A stretch of DNA of 58,665 nucleotides from Pseudomonas sp. GM84 (GCF_000282535.1 NZ_AKJC01000092.1:1-58665); one strand, 5' to 3'; shown: positions 1-11,181, counted from the stretch's first letter. A program made the numbers and translations. The notes: generated by a model from the sequence alone, not told the origin.

Positions 1-75
1 AAGCCGGCTCCCACAGGGACACCACCGGTCTTGAGACCTGCGCTGTACCTGTGGTGCCGGCGATAGGGCCGCAAA
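1..75. repeat. REP pair, class A, degenerate and cut by window edge
   Basis: The left arm (about 3-18, AGCCGGCTCCCACAGG) is cut by the window edge. The right arm (about 48-75) reads CCTGTGG then TGCCGGCGATAGGGCCGC. Compared with intact copies in this window it lacks about nine bases (GAGCCGGCT) in the middle of the stem, so this copy has decayed. It lies just beyond the 3' end of the transporter gene. Confidence 0.7.
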
Positions 76-89
76 TGCCCAAATCATCC

Positions 90-1355
90 TCAGAGTTTTT
101 CGCAAGTCACCTGCACATGCAGCGCCCGCCCAGCCCCAAGCCCGAACACGATGGCCCCCACCCCCAGCACAGCGAAAATCCACCCCACCGCGTCCCAGCC
201 GCCGGTCAAGTCATGCACCAGCCCCACCGCGAACGGCCCCATGGACGCCAGCGTATAGCCCACCCCTTGAGCCATGCTCGACAGGTTCGCCGCCACATGG
301 GCGTCCTTCGAACGCAACACGATCAGCGTCAAAGCCAGGGCGAAGGTCCCGCCCTGCCCCAACCCCAGCAGTACCGCCCAGCCCCAGAGCCCTTCGATGG
401 GTGCATACAGGCAACCGAACAGGCCCGCCAGGGTGACCAGCATCACGATCACGATAGCCAGACGCTGGTCCTTGCCCCGCGTCGCCAGCCACGGCGCACT
501 CAGCGAGCTGATCAGCTGCACGATCACCGAGCCGGACAGCACCAGCCCGGCCTCGGTCGGGTTCAGGCCGCGGCCGATGAGGATCGATGGCAACCAGCCA
601 AAGACGATATAGGCCAATGACGACTGCAAGCCCATGTACAGGGTGACTTGCCAGGCCAGCGGATCACGCCACAGCCCGCGCACCCGATAGGCCACCTTGT
701 GCAGGCCATGGCCCTGGCGCGCCTGAGGCAGCCAGACCAGCATCGCCAGCAGCGCCGGTAGCATCCAGAAACCCAGGCCAAGTGCCCAGCTGTCGTCGAA
801 ATGCGTGCTCAGCGGCACCGTGGCGCCAGCGGCCATGGCCGCGCCCAGGCACAGGGCCATGGTATAGACCCCGGTCAAGGTCCCGGCATGCTGCGGGAAA
901 TCGCGCTTGACGATACCCGGCAACAACACGCCGATGATGCCGATGCTGGCACCAGCCATCAGGCTACCCACGAACACCCCGACCGCACCCAGCGCACTGC
1001 GCACCAGGATGCCCAGGGCCAGGGTCAACAAGATGCCGAGGATCACCCGCTCGCTGCCAAAGCGCCGCGCCAGGACCGGCGCCAGCGGTGCGAACAGCCC
1101 CAGGCAGAGCACCGGCAGGGTTGTCAGCAGGCCGGCTTGCGAAGCGCTCAAGCCCAAGCCCTCGGACACCTGGCCGAGAACAGGCGCCATGCTCGACAGC
1201 GCTGGACGCAGGTTCAGTGCCACCAGCACCAGCCCCAGCAGCAATAGCCAGGGCCGGCGCAGCACAACAGCCTGTTGCTGCACTTGCTCATCGTCGGCTT
1301 CGGCATCGATCAGCAGTTCATCGAGCTCTCGCTCGCGGGTCATTGGTTCAGCCAT
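90..1355 (-). CDS. CynX/NimT-family MFS transporter
   Basis: A 421-residue major facilitator protein with a charged cytoplasmic N-terminus (about 30 residues, acidic) followed by about 12 hydrophobic segments. The run LNLRPALSSMAPVL in the first helix is typical of the CynX/NimT (cyanate/2-nitroimidazole) branch. Substrate cannot be read from sequence; members are putative exporters or anion transporters of the inner membrane. The ATG is preceded by GAGAAGG. It follows the GntR-type regulator by 13 bp on the same strand, so the two are probably one transcript and the regulator probably controls the transporter. Confidence 0.88.
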   Translation of the reverse strand: MAEPMTRERELDELLIDAEADDEQVQQQAVVLRRPWLLLLGLVLVALNLRPALSSMAPVLGQVSEGLGLSASQAGLLTTLPVLCLGLFAPLAPVLARRFGSERVILGILLTLALGILVRSALGAVGVFVGSLMAGASIGIIGVLLPGIVKRDFPQHAGTLTGVYTMALCLGAAMAAGATVPLSTHFDDSWALGLGFWMLPALLAMLVWLPQARQGHGLHKVAYRVRGLWRDPLAWQVTLYMGLQSSLAYIVFGWLPSILIGRGLNPTEAGLVLSGSVIVQLISSLSAPWLATRGKDQRLAIVIVMLVTLAGLFGCLYAPIEGLWGWAVLLGLGQGGTFALALTLIVLRSKDAHVAANLSSMAQGVGYTLASMGPFAVGLVHDLTGGWDAVGWIFAVLGVGAIVFGLGAGRALHVQVTCEKL

Positions 1356-1368
1356 GGCCTTCTCGTGG

Positions 1369-2019
1369 TCAGGATTCTATGAGCGTGCGGCTCAGGCGCT
1401 TGGCCAGCTCCGCATCGCGTTGTTCGATGGCGGCGAGGATCTGCCCATGCAGGTCGAAAGTCGCCTGGCAGCGTGGCACGGTGGCCATGTTGCGCTGCAG
1501 CGCCGCGCTCACGACGCCCGAGAAATACCGGTACAGCTCGCTCAGCGCCGGGTTGTGCGCGGCATCGATCAAGCGCTGGTGAAACACCAGATCGCAGCTG
1601 ACATAGGCATTGACGTCGCCATGAAAGTGCCCCGCGCTGGCCTGCAGGGCTTCGCGCAAGCCTCGCAAGTCCTCGTCGGTGCGTCGCAGCGCCGCCAGGC
1701 CAATGGCTTCGCTTTCCAGAATGTGCCGGGTTTCCCGCGCCTGCTCGGGCGTACAGCGGGACATGGCCAGCACGGCTTGCAACGGGTCCTGGCAGGTACG
1801 CAGGTAACTGCCGTCACCCTGACGGATTTCCACCAGGCCGCTGAATGCCAACACGCGCATGGCTTCGCGCACGGTATTGCGGCTGATGCCCATTTCAACC
1901 GCCAGCACAGGCTCGGTCGGCAATCGCTCGCCTACTTGCCAGTCACCCTGAAGGATGCGTTCGCGCATGCGTTCGACGGCCAGTTCGACCAAGGAACGCC
2001 GGGGCAATTCGCTGCTCAT
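1369..2019 (-). CDS. GntR-family (FadR/FCD type) transcriptional regulator
   Basis: A 216-residue regulator. Residues about 10-75 form a winged helix with the GntR signature (ILQGDWQVGERLPTEPVL, then GISRNTVREAMRVL). The remainder is an all-helical FCD effector domain (for example HILESEAIGLAALR and FHQRLIDAAHNP). The start is taken at the ATG at 2019; a TTG three codons upstream is also possible. It is transcribed toward the MFS transporter and divergently from the phosphodiesterase. Effector unknown; FCD regulators usually bind small carboxylates, often via a metal ion. Confidence 0.9.
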   Translation of the reverse strand: MSSELPRRSLVELAVERMRERILQGDWQVGERLPTEPVLAVEMGISRNTVREAMRVLAFSGLVEIRQGDGSYLRTCQDPLQAVLAMSRCTPEQARETRHILESEAIGLAALRRTDEDLRGLREALQASAGHFHGDVNAYVSCDLVFHQRLIDAAHNPALSELYRYFSGVVSAALQRNMATVPRCQATFDLHGQILAAIEQRDAELAKRLSRTLIES

Positions 2020-2032
2020 GATACTCAACCAA

Positions 2033-2043
2033 TCATCCGATGA
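2033..2043. promoter_or_regulatory. candidate operator (inverted repeat TCATC-C-GATGA)
   Basis: A perfect 5+5 bp inverted repeat about one central base. It lies 14 bp upstream of the GntR regulator start in the divergent intergenic region. GntR/FCD proteins bind short palindromes of this size near their own gene, so autoregulation is a reasonable inference, but short arms also occur by chance. Confidence 0.35.
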
Positions 2044-2081
2044 ATTCGAGAAGCTTACTGAAACACTCTAGAGACTTCAAT

Positions 2082-2105
2082 GCAACTGGCATTTCCATCA
2101 GTTGC
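2082..2105. promoter_or_regulatory. inverted repeat in divergent intergenic region
   Basis: Perfect 7-bp arms GCAACTG and CAGTTGC are separated by 10 bp, about 55 bp upstream of the phosphodiesterase start. This could be an operator with arms about 1.7 helical turns apart or a small hairpin in the 5' leader. No U-run follows, so it is not a terminator. Confidence 0.35.
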
Positions 2106-2159
2106 GGCTGCTACGTTTTGTTGTAACCCTCGCGGCTAAAGATTCAGGGAGACATCGCC

Positions 2160-3146
2160 ATGCAGATGACCAGCTTGCTGTTGGTGGCTTGCCTATTGCT
2201 CGCAGCTTGCGGTGCGGAGCCGGCGGCCAAGCACCCCAAGACGCTGCTGATCGGTATCGATGGCGTTCAGCTTCAACAATACGAAGCACTGGGTAACGAC
2301 ACTCAGCTCAAGCGGCGCCTGCATTACACCCTGGCCTATACCGGCGGCATCACTGGGCAAGCCAGTGAGCAGGCGACGCTCAGCGGCCCCGGCTGGATGA
2401 CCTTGCTCACCGGCGTTTGGGCGAACAAGCATGGCGTCACCGCCAACAACGAGTCACAGCGACTCAACCCTGCATATCCCAGCCTGTTCAAACGGCTGCG
2501 CCAGGCGCTGCCCAATGCCTATCTGGCCAGCGTGGTGAACTGGTCACCCATCAATACGGCATTCTTGCTTGAGGATGCCCGGGACAACGATGTGCGCGAA
2601 AGCGGTTTGAGCGATGAACAGGTGACCGTGCGGGCACTGCAAATCCTCGACAGCCAAGCGGCGGACTTTACCTTCATCCATCTCGATGAACCCGATCAGG
2701 TTGGCCACAGCAGCGGCTTCGGCGCGGGTTATCAATTCGCCCTGCGCGAGGCTGACGACCGGCTTGGGCGCCTGCTGGACAAGGTCGAGGCACGTGCCTA
2801 CAAGCAGCCCCAGGAAGATTGGCTGGTGATCGTCAGCACAGACCATGGTCGCGACTACCGCGGCAAAGACCATGGCGGCGCCACGGAGCAGGAAAAGACC
2901 GTATTCATTGCCAGCAACAAGGCACTGAACGCTGGGTTGAGCCCTCCCCGCAAAGGGGAAGACAACCCAGGTTTCAACGGTCTGTACCGGCATGCCGCGC
3001 AAACGTCGGTTGCACCGACCGTGCTGCGCCATATGGGGATTGAGTTGCTGCCTGAATGGGAACTCGACGGCACGCCGATAGTGGATGAAACCAGCGCACA
3101 CAACGCAGGTTTGAAGGTGAACGGCAGCGCCGGAATCAGCCACTGA
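2160..3146 (+). CDS. lipoprotein of the alkaline phosphatase/nucleotide pyrophosphatase (type I phosphodiesterase) superfamily
   Basis: A 328-residue exported protein with a lipobox (LLLAAC, Cys about residue 17), hence probably a membrane-anchored periplasmic lipoprotein. Family metal and catalytic positions are present: IGIDG near residue 35 (first metal Asp), the nucleophile region ATLSGPGWMTLLTGVW (70s-80s), HLDEPDQVGH (Asp and His) and STDHGRDYRGKDHGG (Asp-His and His). These place it with NPP-type phosphodiesterases. The substrate is unknown. AGGGAGA precedes the ATG. It stands alone, divergent from the GntR regulator and convergent with hisC, with a strong hairpin after its stop. Confidence 0.82.
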   Translation: MQMTSLLLVACLLLAACGAEPAAKHPKTLLIGIDGVQLQQYEALGNDTQLKRRLHYTLAYTGGITGQASEQATLSGPGWMTLLTGVWANKHGVTANNESQRLNPAYPSLFKRLRQALPNAYLASVVNWSPINTAFLLEDARDNDVRESGLSDEQVTVRALQILDSQAADFTFIHLDEPDQVGHSSGFGAGYQFALREADDRLGRLLDKVEARAYKQPQEDWLVIVSTDHGRDYRGKDHGGATEQEKTVFIASNKALNAGLSPPRKGEDNPGFNGLYRHAAQTSVAPTVLRHMGIELLPEWELDGTPIVDETSAHNAGLKVNGSAGISH

Positions 3147-3147
3147 G

Positions 3148-3174
3148 CATCGGGGCCGCCGAGCGGCCCCGATG
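3148..3174. terminator. stem-loop between convergent genes
   Basis: A perfect 12-bp stem (3148-3159 pairs with 3163-3174) with loop CGA, starting two bases after the phosphodiesterase stop and ending just before the hisC stop. No U-tract follows on either strand, so it may act as a weak or Rho-assisted bidirectional terminator or an mRNA 3'-end stabiliser. Confidence 0.6.
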
Positions 3175-3178
3175 ACAA

Positions 3179-4225
3179 TCAGGCCAACGCGTCGATCAAC
3201 GCCTGGTTCATTTCCGGCGTTCCGATGGTGATGCGCAGGAACTGGGCAATGCGCTGCTGCTTGAAGTGGCGCACGATCACCCCCTGTTCACGCAGGCGCG
3301 CAGCCAACTGCGCCGCATCCTGCTGCGGATGACGGGCGAAGATGAAGTTGGCGGCCGACGGCAGCACCTCGAAGCCCTTGGCCGTCAGCTGCTCGACGAG
3401 CACCTCGCGGCTCTCGATCACCTGGCGGCAAGTCGATTCGAAATAGGCCTGGTCTTCGAAGGCCGCAGCGGCGCCAACGATCGCCATACGGTCCAGCGGG
3501 TAGGAGTTGAAGCTGTTCTTGATCCGCTCCAGCGCCTCGATCAGGTCTGGGTGGCCGACCGCCAGGCCAACGCGCAAACCGGCCAGCGAACGCGATTTCG
3601 ACAGGGTCTGGGTAACCAGCAGGTTGTCGTAGCGCCCTACCAGGCTGATGGCCGTCTCGCCGCCAAAGTCGATGTAGGCTTCGTCCACCACCACCACCGA
3701 GTCACGGTTGGCCTGCAGCATCTGCTCGATCGCCTGCAACGGCAACAGGCAACCTGTCGGCGCGTTGGGGTTGGGGAAGATGATGCCGGCGTTGGGCTTG
3801 CTGTAGTCCTGCACACGGATCTGAAACTGCTCGTCCAGCGGCACCTGTTCGAACGGGATGCCGTACAGGCCACAGTACACCGGGTAGAAGCTGTAGCTGA
3901 CATCCGGGAACAGCAGCGGGCCGCCGTGCTGGAACAGGCCGTGGAAGATGTGCGCCAGCACCTCGTCCGAACCGTTGCCGACGAAAACCTGCGCGGGCGT
4001 TACATCGTAGTACTCGGCCACTGCCTGCTTGAGCCGGTCGCTGTTCGGGTCCGGGTACAGGCGCAGGTTGTCGTTGAGTTCGCCACGCATGGCTTCCAGC
4101 GCCTTGGGCGACGGGCCATAGGGGTTCTCGTTGGTGTTCAGCTTGACCAGCCGGGCCAGCTTGGGCTGCTCGCCCGGTACGTAAGGCACCAGGTCCTTGA
4201 CGAAGGGGCTCCAGAATCGACTCAT
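3179..4225 (-). CDS. hisC: histidinol-phosphate aminotransferase
   Basis: 348 residues, a fold-type I PLP aminotransferase that converts imidazole-acetol phosphate plus glutamate to histidinol phosphate. Visible signatures are [11 protein letters not shown] (30-40), NPNAPTG (152-158), VVVDEAY (178-184) and [12 protein letters not shown] with the PLP lysine at about K210. The start ATG follows GGGGAACTGAGC and lies only two bases after the hisD stop, so hisD-hisC are co-transcribed. Close paralogues exist in pseudomonads, but the operon partner argues for histidine biosynthesis. Confidence 0.95.
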   Translation of the reverse strand: MSRFWSPFVKDLVPYVPGEQPKLARLVKLNTNENPYGPSPKALEAMRGELNDNLRLYPDPNSDRLKQAVAEYYDVTPAQVFVGNGSDEVLAHIFHGLFQHGGPLLFPDVSYSFYPVYCGLYGIPFEQVPLDEQFQIRVQDYSKPNAGIIFPNPNAPTGCLLPLQAIEQMLQANRDSVVVVDEAYIDFGGETAISLVGRYDNLLVTQTLSKSRSLAGLRVGLAVGHPDLIEALERIKNSFNSYPLDRMAIVGAAAAFEDQAYFESTCRQVIESREVLVEQLTAKGFEVLPSAANFIFARHPQQDAAQLAARLREQGVIVRHFKQQRIAQFLRITIGTPEMNQALIDALA

Positions 4226-4227
4226 GC

Positions 4228-5553
4228 TCAGTTCCCCTTGTCTTGGGTCAGGATACGGTATTCGGCGCTACGGGCGTGGGCAGTCAGCGATTCGCCGCGA
4301 GCCAGTACCGAAGCGGTGTGGCCCAGCTCGGATGCGCCCTGCTCGGAGCAGAAGATGATCGACGAACGCTTCTGGAAGTCGTAGACGCCCAGCGGCGACG
4401 AGAAACGCGCAGTGCCGGACGTCGGCAGCACGTGGTTGGGGCCGGCGCAGTAGTCGCCCAGCGCTTCGCTGGTGTGGCGGCCCATGAAGATCGCGCCGGC
4501 ATGGCGGATCTGCGGCAGCCAGGCCTGCGGGTCGGCAACCGACAGCTCCAGGTGCTCGGGAGCGATACGGTTCGCCACCTCGATGGCCTGCTGCATGTCG
4601 CGTACCTGAATCAGCGCACCGCGGCCGTTGACGGATTTCTCGATGATCTCGGCGCGCTCCATGGTCGGCAGCAACTTGTCGATGCTGGCGGCAACGCGGT
4701 CGAGGAATGCAGCATCAGGGCTGACCAGAATGGCCTGGGCATCTTCATCGTGCTCGGCCTGGGAGAACAGGTCCATGGCGATCCAGTCCGGGTCGGTCTG
4801 GCCATCGCACACCACGAGGATTTCCGAAGGGCCGGCGATCATGTCGATACCGACCTGGCCGAACACATGGCGCTTGGCGGTGGCCACGTAGATGTTGCCC
4901 GGGCCGACGATCTTGTCCACCTGCGGTACGCTTTCGGTGCCGTAGGCCAGCGCCGCCACTGCCTGGGCACCACCGACGGTGAACACGCGGTCGACACCGG
5001 CGATGCAGGCTGCGGCCAGCACCAGCTCGTTGATCTCGCCACGCGGGGTCGGCACCACCATCACCACTTCGGTGACGCCAGCGACCTTGGCCGGAATGGC
5101 GTTCATCAGCACCGACGACGGGTACGACGCCTTGCCGCCCGGTACGTACAGGCCGGCACGGTCCAACGGGGTGACTTTCTGGCCCAGCACAGTGCCGTCG
5201 GCCTCGGTGTACTGCCAGGAGTCCTGCTTCTGCCGCTCGTGGTACATACGCACACGGTCAGCAGCCTTCTCCAGCGCTTCACGCTGGGTTGGCGTTATTC
5301 GAGTCAGGGCCAGTTCCAGGCGCGCGCGACCCAGGATCAGGTCGTCGATGGATTTCGCATCGACACCATCGAAACGCTGGGTGAACTCCACCAGCGCCGC
5401 ATCGCCACGCTCGCGCACGGCCTTGATGATGTCGAGCACGCGCTGGTTGACCGCGTCATCGGACACACTTTCCCAGCTCAGCAGATGATCCAGATGTCGG
5501 GCGAAATCCGGATCAGCAGCGTTGAGACGGGCAATTGCAGTGGACACGGTCAT
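4228..5553 (-). CDS. hisD: histidinol dehydrogenase
   Basis: 441 residues, the usual HisD length. It catalyses the last two NAD-dependent oxidations of L-histidinol to L-histidine, with Zn2+. Conserved stretches include [44 protein letters not shown], the segment with [11 protein letters not shown] (zinc-site region) and HLELSV...GAIFMG. It lies between hisG (126 bp upstream) and hisC (2 bp downstream) on the same strand. The other his genes are not in the window, as expected for the scattered his loci of pseudomonads. Confidence 0.96.
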   Translation of the reverse strand: MTVSTAIARLNAADPDFARHLDHLLSWESVSDDAVNQRVLDIIKAVRERGDAALVEFTQRFDGVDAKSIDDLILGRARLELALTRITPTQREALEKAADRVRMYHERQKQDSWQYTEADGTVLGQKVTPLDRAGLYVPGGKASYPSSVLMNAIPAKVAGVTEVVMVVPTPRGEINELVLAAACIAGVDRVFTVGGAQAVAALAYGTESVPQVDKIVGPGNIYVATAKRHVFGQVGIDMIAGPSEILVVCDGQTDPDWIAMDLFSQAEHDEDAQAILVSPDAAFLDRVAASIDKLLPTMERAEIIEKSVNGRGALIQVRDMQQAIEVANRIAPEHLELSVADPQAWLPQIRHAGAIFMGRHTSEALGDYCAGPNHVLPTSGTARFSSPLGVYDFQKRSSIIFCSEQGASELGHTASVLARGESLTAHARSAEYRILTQDKGN

Positions 5554-5679
5554 GGCGAGGGCCTCGATTATTAGCGAATGCTCAGGCGCCCTAAGCTACC
5601 AGTCCATCCGCGCGGGCACCCGAGAAAAATGGCTATGACGCGGATAGACGGGCGCGACAGCGAAGGCCGCGCGCAGAAG

Positions 5680-6315
5680 TCAGCCGCGGTGTCGCGATTC
5701 GACCGCTTTACGCAGGGTGTCGATCAGGCTCTGGATGCGGGCGTGCTGCATCTTCATGGAGGCCTTGTTGACCACCAGGCGCGAGCTGATCGTGGCGATC
5801 ATGTCCTGGGGCTCCAGGCCGTTGGCGCGCAGGGTGTTGCCGGTGTCGACCACGTCGATGATCTTGTCGGCGAGGTTGATCAGCGGTGCCAGCTCCATCG
5901 AGCCGTAGAGCTTGATGATGTCGACCTGGCGGCCCTGCTCGGCATAGTAACGCTTGGCTACGTTGACGAACTTGGTGGCCACGCGCAGGCGACCCTTGGG
6001 CTCCGGTGCACCGACCACGCCAGCGGTCATCAGTTTGCAGCGGGCGATCTGCAGGTCCAGCGGCTCGTACAAGCCCTGGCCGCCGTACTCCATCAGCACG
6101 TCCTTGCCCGCCACACCGAGGTCGGCGGCGCCATGCTCGACATAGGTCGGCACATCGGTGGCGCGCACGATCAGCAGGCGCACGTCTTCCTGCGTGGTGG
6201 GGATGATCAGCTTGCGGCTCTTGTCCGGATTCTCGGTCGGCACGATACCGGCCTCGGCCAGCAACGGCAGGGTATCGTCGAGGATGCGGCCTTTGGAAAG
6301 CGCGATGGTCAACAT
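5680..6315 (-). CDS. hisG: ATP phosphoribosyltransferase, short form
   Basis: 211 residues starting [14 protein letters not shown]. It condenses ATP and PRPP, the first step of histidine synthesis. The PRPP-binding stretch ([16 protein letters not shown]) is visible. The C-terminal regulatory domain of long HisG enzymes is absent, so this is the short HisG that needs HisZ as regulatory partner; hisZ is not in this window. The frame is open 18 codons further upstream, but the extension has no family similarity and runs toward a REP element, so I use the internal ATG. Confidence 0.95.
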   Translation of the reverse strand: MLTIALSKGRILDDTLPLLAEAGIVPTENPDKSRKLIIPTTQEDVRLLIVRATDVPTYVEHGAADLGVAGKDVLMEYGGQGLYEPLDLQIARCKLMTAGVVGAPEPKGRLRVATKFVNVAKRYYAEQGRQVDIIKLYGSMELAPLINLADKIIDVVDTGNTLRANGLEPQDMIATISSRLVVNKASMKMQHARIQSLIDTLRKAVESRHRG

Positions 6316-6379
6316 TGGAACGTCGGTCCTTAAGCGGCTACTGCCAGCCGGGCCTGAGCCCGGCCGCATTCAATTCGTG

Positions 6380-6464
6380 GTGGGAGCGGGCTTGCCCCGC
6401 GAACACCGGCAAAGCCGGTGCCATGCGCAGCGGTGGATGCTTCGCGGGGCAAGCCCGCTCCCAC
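6380..6464. repeat. REP pair, class B, with nested hairpin
   Basis: Perfect 24-bp inverted arms (6380-6403 and 6441-6464) contain the class B core GTGGGAGCGGGCTTGCCCC. A second hairpin, CACCGGC-aaa-GCCGGTG, sits between them at about 6404-6420. It occupies the murA-hisG intergenic space (170 bp). Such elements can end transcription or protect upstream mRNA. Confidence 0.9.
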
Positions 6465-6485
6465 ACCCTGCTCCCAGGCAGATGA

Positions 6486-8014
<1,529 letters not shown>

Positions 8015-8060
8015 GCTCAACCTCAATCGGCGCCCGATGCGCACGGGTCGGCCATCATAC

Positions 8061-8113
8061 AAAAAAGCCCCTCGCCTGCGAAGCCCACTGAGTGAGCGCG
8101 CTGACCGAGGGGC
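8061..8113 (-). terminator. intrinsic terminator of the mla operon
   Basis: Reading on the minus strand, GCCCCTCG and CGAGGGGC form an 8-bp GC-rich stem around a loop of about 31 bases, followed directly by TTTTTT. It lies 20 bp after the mlaB stop and before the ibaG start, so it separates mlaFEDCB from ibaG-murA. Confidence 0.8.
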
Positions 8114-8133
8114 CTTCCATCAGTGACGAGCCA

Positions 8134-8436
8134 TCAGCTCGCCAGTACTTCATCGAGGTCATAGACCTCGGCAATTTCCCGCATGTCTTCAGGCATGCCG
8201 CGTACTTCGCAAGCCTTGCCAGCAGCCTGGGCGTCACGCATGAACGCCAGCAGCAACGACAGGCCGACGCTGGACGACTTCTCGACCGACGAACAGTCAA
8301 GCACCAGCTGCGTCTCGCGGGCTGCGGCGATCAGCGCCTTGCCCTGCTTGCGCAAGGCCGGGCCGCTGCGGTAGTCCAGCACGCCGGCCAGGCGCAGCAC
8401 GCCCGGCTCGACCATGCTCACGCCGGCCTCGCTCAT
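8134..8436 (-). CDS. mlaB: phospholipid transport STAS-domain protein MlaB
   Basis: 100 residues, a cytoplasmic STAS domain that binds the ATPase MlaF and stabilises the MlaFEDB inner-membrane complex. Visible core elements are LRLAGVLDYRSGPALRKQG, TQLVLDCSSVEKSSSVGLSLLLAFM and EIAEVYDLDEVL. The position corresponding to the STAS phosphoacceptor region reads SSVEKSSSVG. The start ATG overlaps the mlaC stop (ATGA), indicating coupling. Last gene of the operon; called ttg2E in P. putida solvent-tolerance work. Confidence 0.9.
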   Translation of the reverse strand: MSEAGVSMVEPGVLRLAGVLDYRSGPALRKQGKALIAAARETQLVLDCSSVEKSSSVGLSLLLAFMRDAQAAGKACEVRGMPEDMREIAEVYDLDEVLAS

Positions 8437-9080
8437 TTCACTTCCTTGTCAGGAGAGGTTTCGGCGGCTTGCTTGGCCTTGGCCACTTCGCCGGCCCAGC
8501 CGTCGATGGTCTTGTCCAGGTTGTTGCCGTTGCGCTGCATGGCGTCGGCGAATTGGTCACGGAACAGCTTGCCGACGTTGATACCGTTGACGATGACGTT
8601 ACGGACCTTCCACTCGCCGCCGAGGTTCTCGAGGGTGTATTGCACCGGGTACACGGCACCGTTGTTGCCGGTGACCTTCATGCCGACGCTGGCGCGCTTG
8701 CCGTCATCAGCCTTGGCCGGATCGACGACGATGCCCTGGTTGTTGTACTCGAGCAGGGCGTTGCCATAGAACTGCATCAGGCTGCGTTTGAAGTTTTCCT
8801 GGAAGCGCTGCAACTGCTCAGGGGTGGCCTTGCGCGAGTACTTGACGGTCATGATGCTCTTGGAAATGCCATCGGCATCGACCACCGGGCCCAGGATGCG
8901 ATTGAGCGCATCGTAGAACGCCTGCGGGTTGCTCTTGTACTGCTCCTTGTTGGCCTTGAGATCGCCCAGCAGTTCATTGGTAGTGCTCTGCACCACCTCA
9001 TGGGGCGTTTGCGCTGCCAGGGTCAGCAGAGGGAAAGCTGCCAGCAGGACCAGCAAGCCACGTCGCAAGATCGAAATCAT
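8433..9080 (-). CDS. mlaC: periplasmic phospholipid-binding protein MlaC (Ttg2D)
   Basis: 215 residues with a cleavable signal peptide (ISILRRGLLVLLAAFPLLTLAA, cut near AQT). The Tol_Tol_Ttg2/MlaC domain includes VVQSTTNELLGDLKANKEQY, FYDALNRILGPVVDADGISKSIM and the C-terminal NVIVNGINVGKLFRDQF. MlaC shuttles phospholipids between the outer-membrane MlaA complex and MlaFEDB. The ATG follows AAGGAGTTTCC. The C-terminus (about 25 residues) is Lys/Glu-rich. Confidence 0.95.
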   Translation of the reverse strand: MISILRRGLLVLLAAFPLLTLAAQTPHEVVQSTTNELLGDLKANKEQYKSNPQAFYDALNRILGPVVDADGISKSIMTVKYSRKATPEQLQRFQENFKRSLMQFYGNALLEYNNQGIVVDPAKADDGKRASVGMKVTGNNGAVYPVQYTLENLGGEWKVRNVIVNGINVGKLFRDQFADAMQRNGNNLDKTIDGWAGEVAKAKQAAETSPDKEVK

Positions 9081-9089
9081 GGAAACTCC

Positions 9090-9575
9090 TTAATTAGCCG
9101 GTTGCGCTTCTTTCGGTTCCTTGCCAACGGAGTTGAGCAGGAACTTGCCAATCAGATCTTCCAGCACCAGGGCCGACTGGGTGTCATGGATGGTTGCACC
9201 TTCCTTGAGCACTTCTTCTTCGCCGCCGACGCTGATGCCGATGTATTTTTCGCCAAGCAAACCGGCGGTCAGGATCGAGGCAGTGGAGTCGGTCGGCAGG
9301 TTGTCGACCGTTTTGTCCAGCTGCAGCGTCACCCGACCGGTGTAGGAATCACGGTCCAGATCGATGGCGGTGACCTTGCCGATCGTCACGCCGGCCATGG
9401 TCACTTTAGCTCTGACCGTCAAACCGGCGATATTGTCGAAGTACGCATAAACTTTATAGGTATCGCTGCTCGGGCTGGCCGACAGCCCGCTGACACGCAG
9501 GGCCAGCAGCAGCAACGCCAGGATCCCGGCCAGCAGGAACAGGCCGACACCGATTTCCAGGGTGCGGTTTTGCAT
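9090..9575 (-). CDS. mlaD: MCE-domain protein MlaD (Ttg2C)
   Basis: 161 residues. One N-terminal membrane anchor (about 7-29, IGVGLFLLAGILALLLLAL) is followed by a single MCE domain (about 38-117: YKVYAYFDNIAGLTVRAKVTMAGVTIGKV ... LTAGLLGEKYIGI). MlaD forms the hexameric periplasmic ring through which lipids pass. The start codon shares one base with the mlaE stop and the next gene is 9 bp away. Confidence 0.95.
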   Translation of the reverse strand: MQNRTLEIGVGLFLLAGILALLLLALRVSGLSASPSSDTYKVYAYFDNIAGLTVRAKVTMAGVTIGKVTAIDLDRDSYTGRVTLQLDKTVDNLPTDSTASILTAGLLGEKYIGISVGGEEEVLKEGATIHDTQSALVLEDLIGKFLLNSVGKEPKEAQPAN

Positions 9576-10372
9576 CAGAAATCTCCAAACATCAAGGCGG
9601 TCAGAATAAAGTCCAGACCCAGTACTGCCAATGAGGCATAGACCACGGTCTTGGTGGTGGCACGGCTGATCCCTTCTGAGGTGGGCTCACAGTCGTACCC
9701 CTGGAATACGGCGATCCAGGTCGTGACGAAGGCGAACACCAGGCTCTTGGCCAGCCCGTTGAGCACGTCGTCGGTAAAGGAAACACTGTTCTGCATGTTG
9801 GCCCAGAACGAGCCTTCGTAGACGCCCAGCCAGTCCACCGCGACCCACGAACCACCCCAGATGCCAACCACGCTGAAGATCAGCGCCAGCAACGGCAAGG
9901 AAATGAAGCCGGCCCACAAGCGCGGTGCGACGATGTACTTGAGCGGGTCGACGCCGATCATCTCAAGGCTCGACAGCTGCTCGGTGGACTTCATGTTGCC
10001 GATCTCGGCCGTCAGTGCCGAACCTGCCCGGCCGGCGAACAGCAGCGCGGTGACCACTGGCCCCAGTTCGCGCAGCAGGGTCAGGGCGACCATCTGCCCG
10101 ACCGCCTGCTCGGAACCGTATTTGGTGAGGATACTGTAGCCCTGCAGGGCCAGCACCATACCGATGAACACACCGGACACGACCACGATCGCCAGCGACA
10201 GCACGCCCACCGAATACAACTGCTTGGTCAGCAGCTGGAAACCGCCGCCGATGCCGCCACGGCCGACCAGCGCATGGAACAGGAACAGGCAGGAGCGCCC
10301 GAGCACCGCCAGCACATCGATGGCCGAGCGGCCCAGCAGGCGAATTCGTTCCAGTAAGGATTTTCTACGCAT
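9575..10372 (-). CDS. mlaE: phospholipid ABC transporter permease MlaE (Ttg2B)
   Basis: 265 residues, a MlaE/YrbE-family inner-membrane permease with five or so hydrophobic spans. Typical motifs include [63 protein letters not shown] and the C-terminal [12 protein letters not shown]. It forms the membrane core of MlaFEDB. I use the ATG at 10372, whose A is the last base of the mlaF stop; an adjacent upstream TTG would add one residue. Confidence 0.95.
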   Translation of the reverse strand: MRRKSLLERIRLLGRSAIDVLAVLGRSCLFLFHALVGRGGIGGGFQLLTKQLYSVGVLSLAIVVVSGVFIGMVLALQGYSILTKYGSEQAVGQMVALTLLRELGPVVTALLFAGRAGSALTAEIGNMKSTEQLSSLEMIGVDPLKYIVAPRLWAGFISLPLLALIFSVVGIWGGSWVAVDWLGVYEGSFWANMQNSVSFTDDVLNGLAKSLVFAFVTTWIAVFQGYDCEPTSEGISRATTKTVVYASLAVLGLDFILTALMFGDF

Positions 10373-11181
10373 CAACGCGCCCCCAGCAGATCGGCGCGGT
10401 AGTCTGGCGCAGGAAAATGGAACGGCACCGGGCCATCCGGATCGCCTTTCATGAACTGGCGAATGCGTGGATTATCCGACCCCATCAGCTCATCAGGGGT
10501 CCCTTGGCCCAGCACCTGCCCATCACCGACCACGTAGATGTAGTCGGCAATGCTGGCAGTTTCGGCCAGGTCATGGGACACCACGATACTGGTAATTCCC
10601 AGGGCATCGTTGAGCAGGCGGATCAGGCGCACCAGCACCCCCATCGCGATCGGATCCTGGCCGACGAACGGTTCGTCGTACATGAGGATCTGTGGATCGA
10701 GCGCAATTGCCCTGGCCAGTGCCACCCGGCGCTTCATCCCACCGGACAATTCGTCGGGCATCAGGTCGATGGCACCGCGCAGGCCCACGGCCTGCAGCTT
10801 CATCAGGACGATGTCACGGATCATCTCGTCCGACAGCTGCGTATGCACACGCAACGGGAAGGCGACGTTCTCGAACACATCGAGGTCAGTGAACAGCGCG
10901 CCGCTCTGGAACAGCACACCCATCTGTTTGCGCGCGTCGAACAGGTCGCTGCGTGACAGGCTCGGCAGGTTCTGCCCGGCCACCCACACTTCGCCGCTTG
11001 CCGGGCGCAGTTGCGCGCCCATCAGGCGCAGCAGCGTGGTCTTGCCGCAACCCGACGGCCCCATGATGCCCGTGACCTTGCCACGCGGGATGCGTATGTC
11101 GACATTGCTGAAAATGCTGCGCGAACCGCGCTTGAAGGTGACACCCTTCAACTCGACCGCGTAGGCGCTATCCACACTCAT
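10372..11181 (-). CDS. mlaF: phospholipid ABC transporter ATPase MlaF (Ttg2A)
   Basis: 269 residues. Walker [11 protein letters not shown] (41-50), signature [14 protein letters not shown], Walker [14 protein letters not shown] and the switch His in VVSHDLAET are all present. The first gene of mlaFEDCB, with GGAG five bases before the ATG. The operon maintains outer-membrane lipid asymmetry; in P. putida it was found as toluene-tolerance locus ttg2. The C-terminal extension (about 25 residues after [14 protein letters not shown]) matches the region that contacts partner subunits in E. coli. Confidence 0.96.
   Translation of the reverse strand: MSVDSAYAVELKGVTFKRGSRSIFSNVDIRIPRGKVTGIMGPSGCGKTTLLRLMGAQLRPASGEVWVAGQNLPSLSRSDLFDARKQMGVLFQSGALFTDLDVFENVAFPLRVHTQLSDEMIRDIVLMKLQAVGLRGAIDLMPDELSGGMKRRVALARAIALDPQILMYDEPFVGQDPIAMGVLVRLIRLLNDALGITSIVVSHDLAETASIADYIYVVGDGQVLGQGTPDELMGSDNPRIRQFMKGDPDGPVPFHFPAPDYRADLLGAR

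Noticed and set aside
8092..8769. Plus-strand open frame opposite mlaB and mlaC
   Set aside because: mlaB and mlaC are clear on the minus strand, with coupled starts and stops; the opposite frame begins inside the mla terminator.
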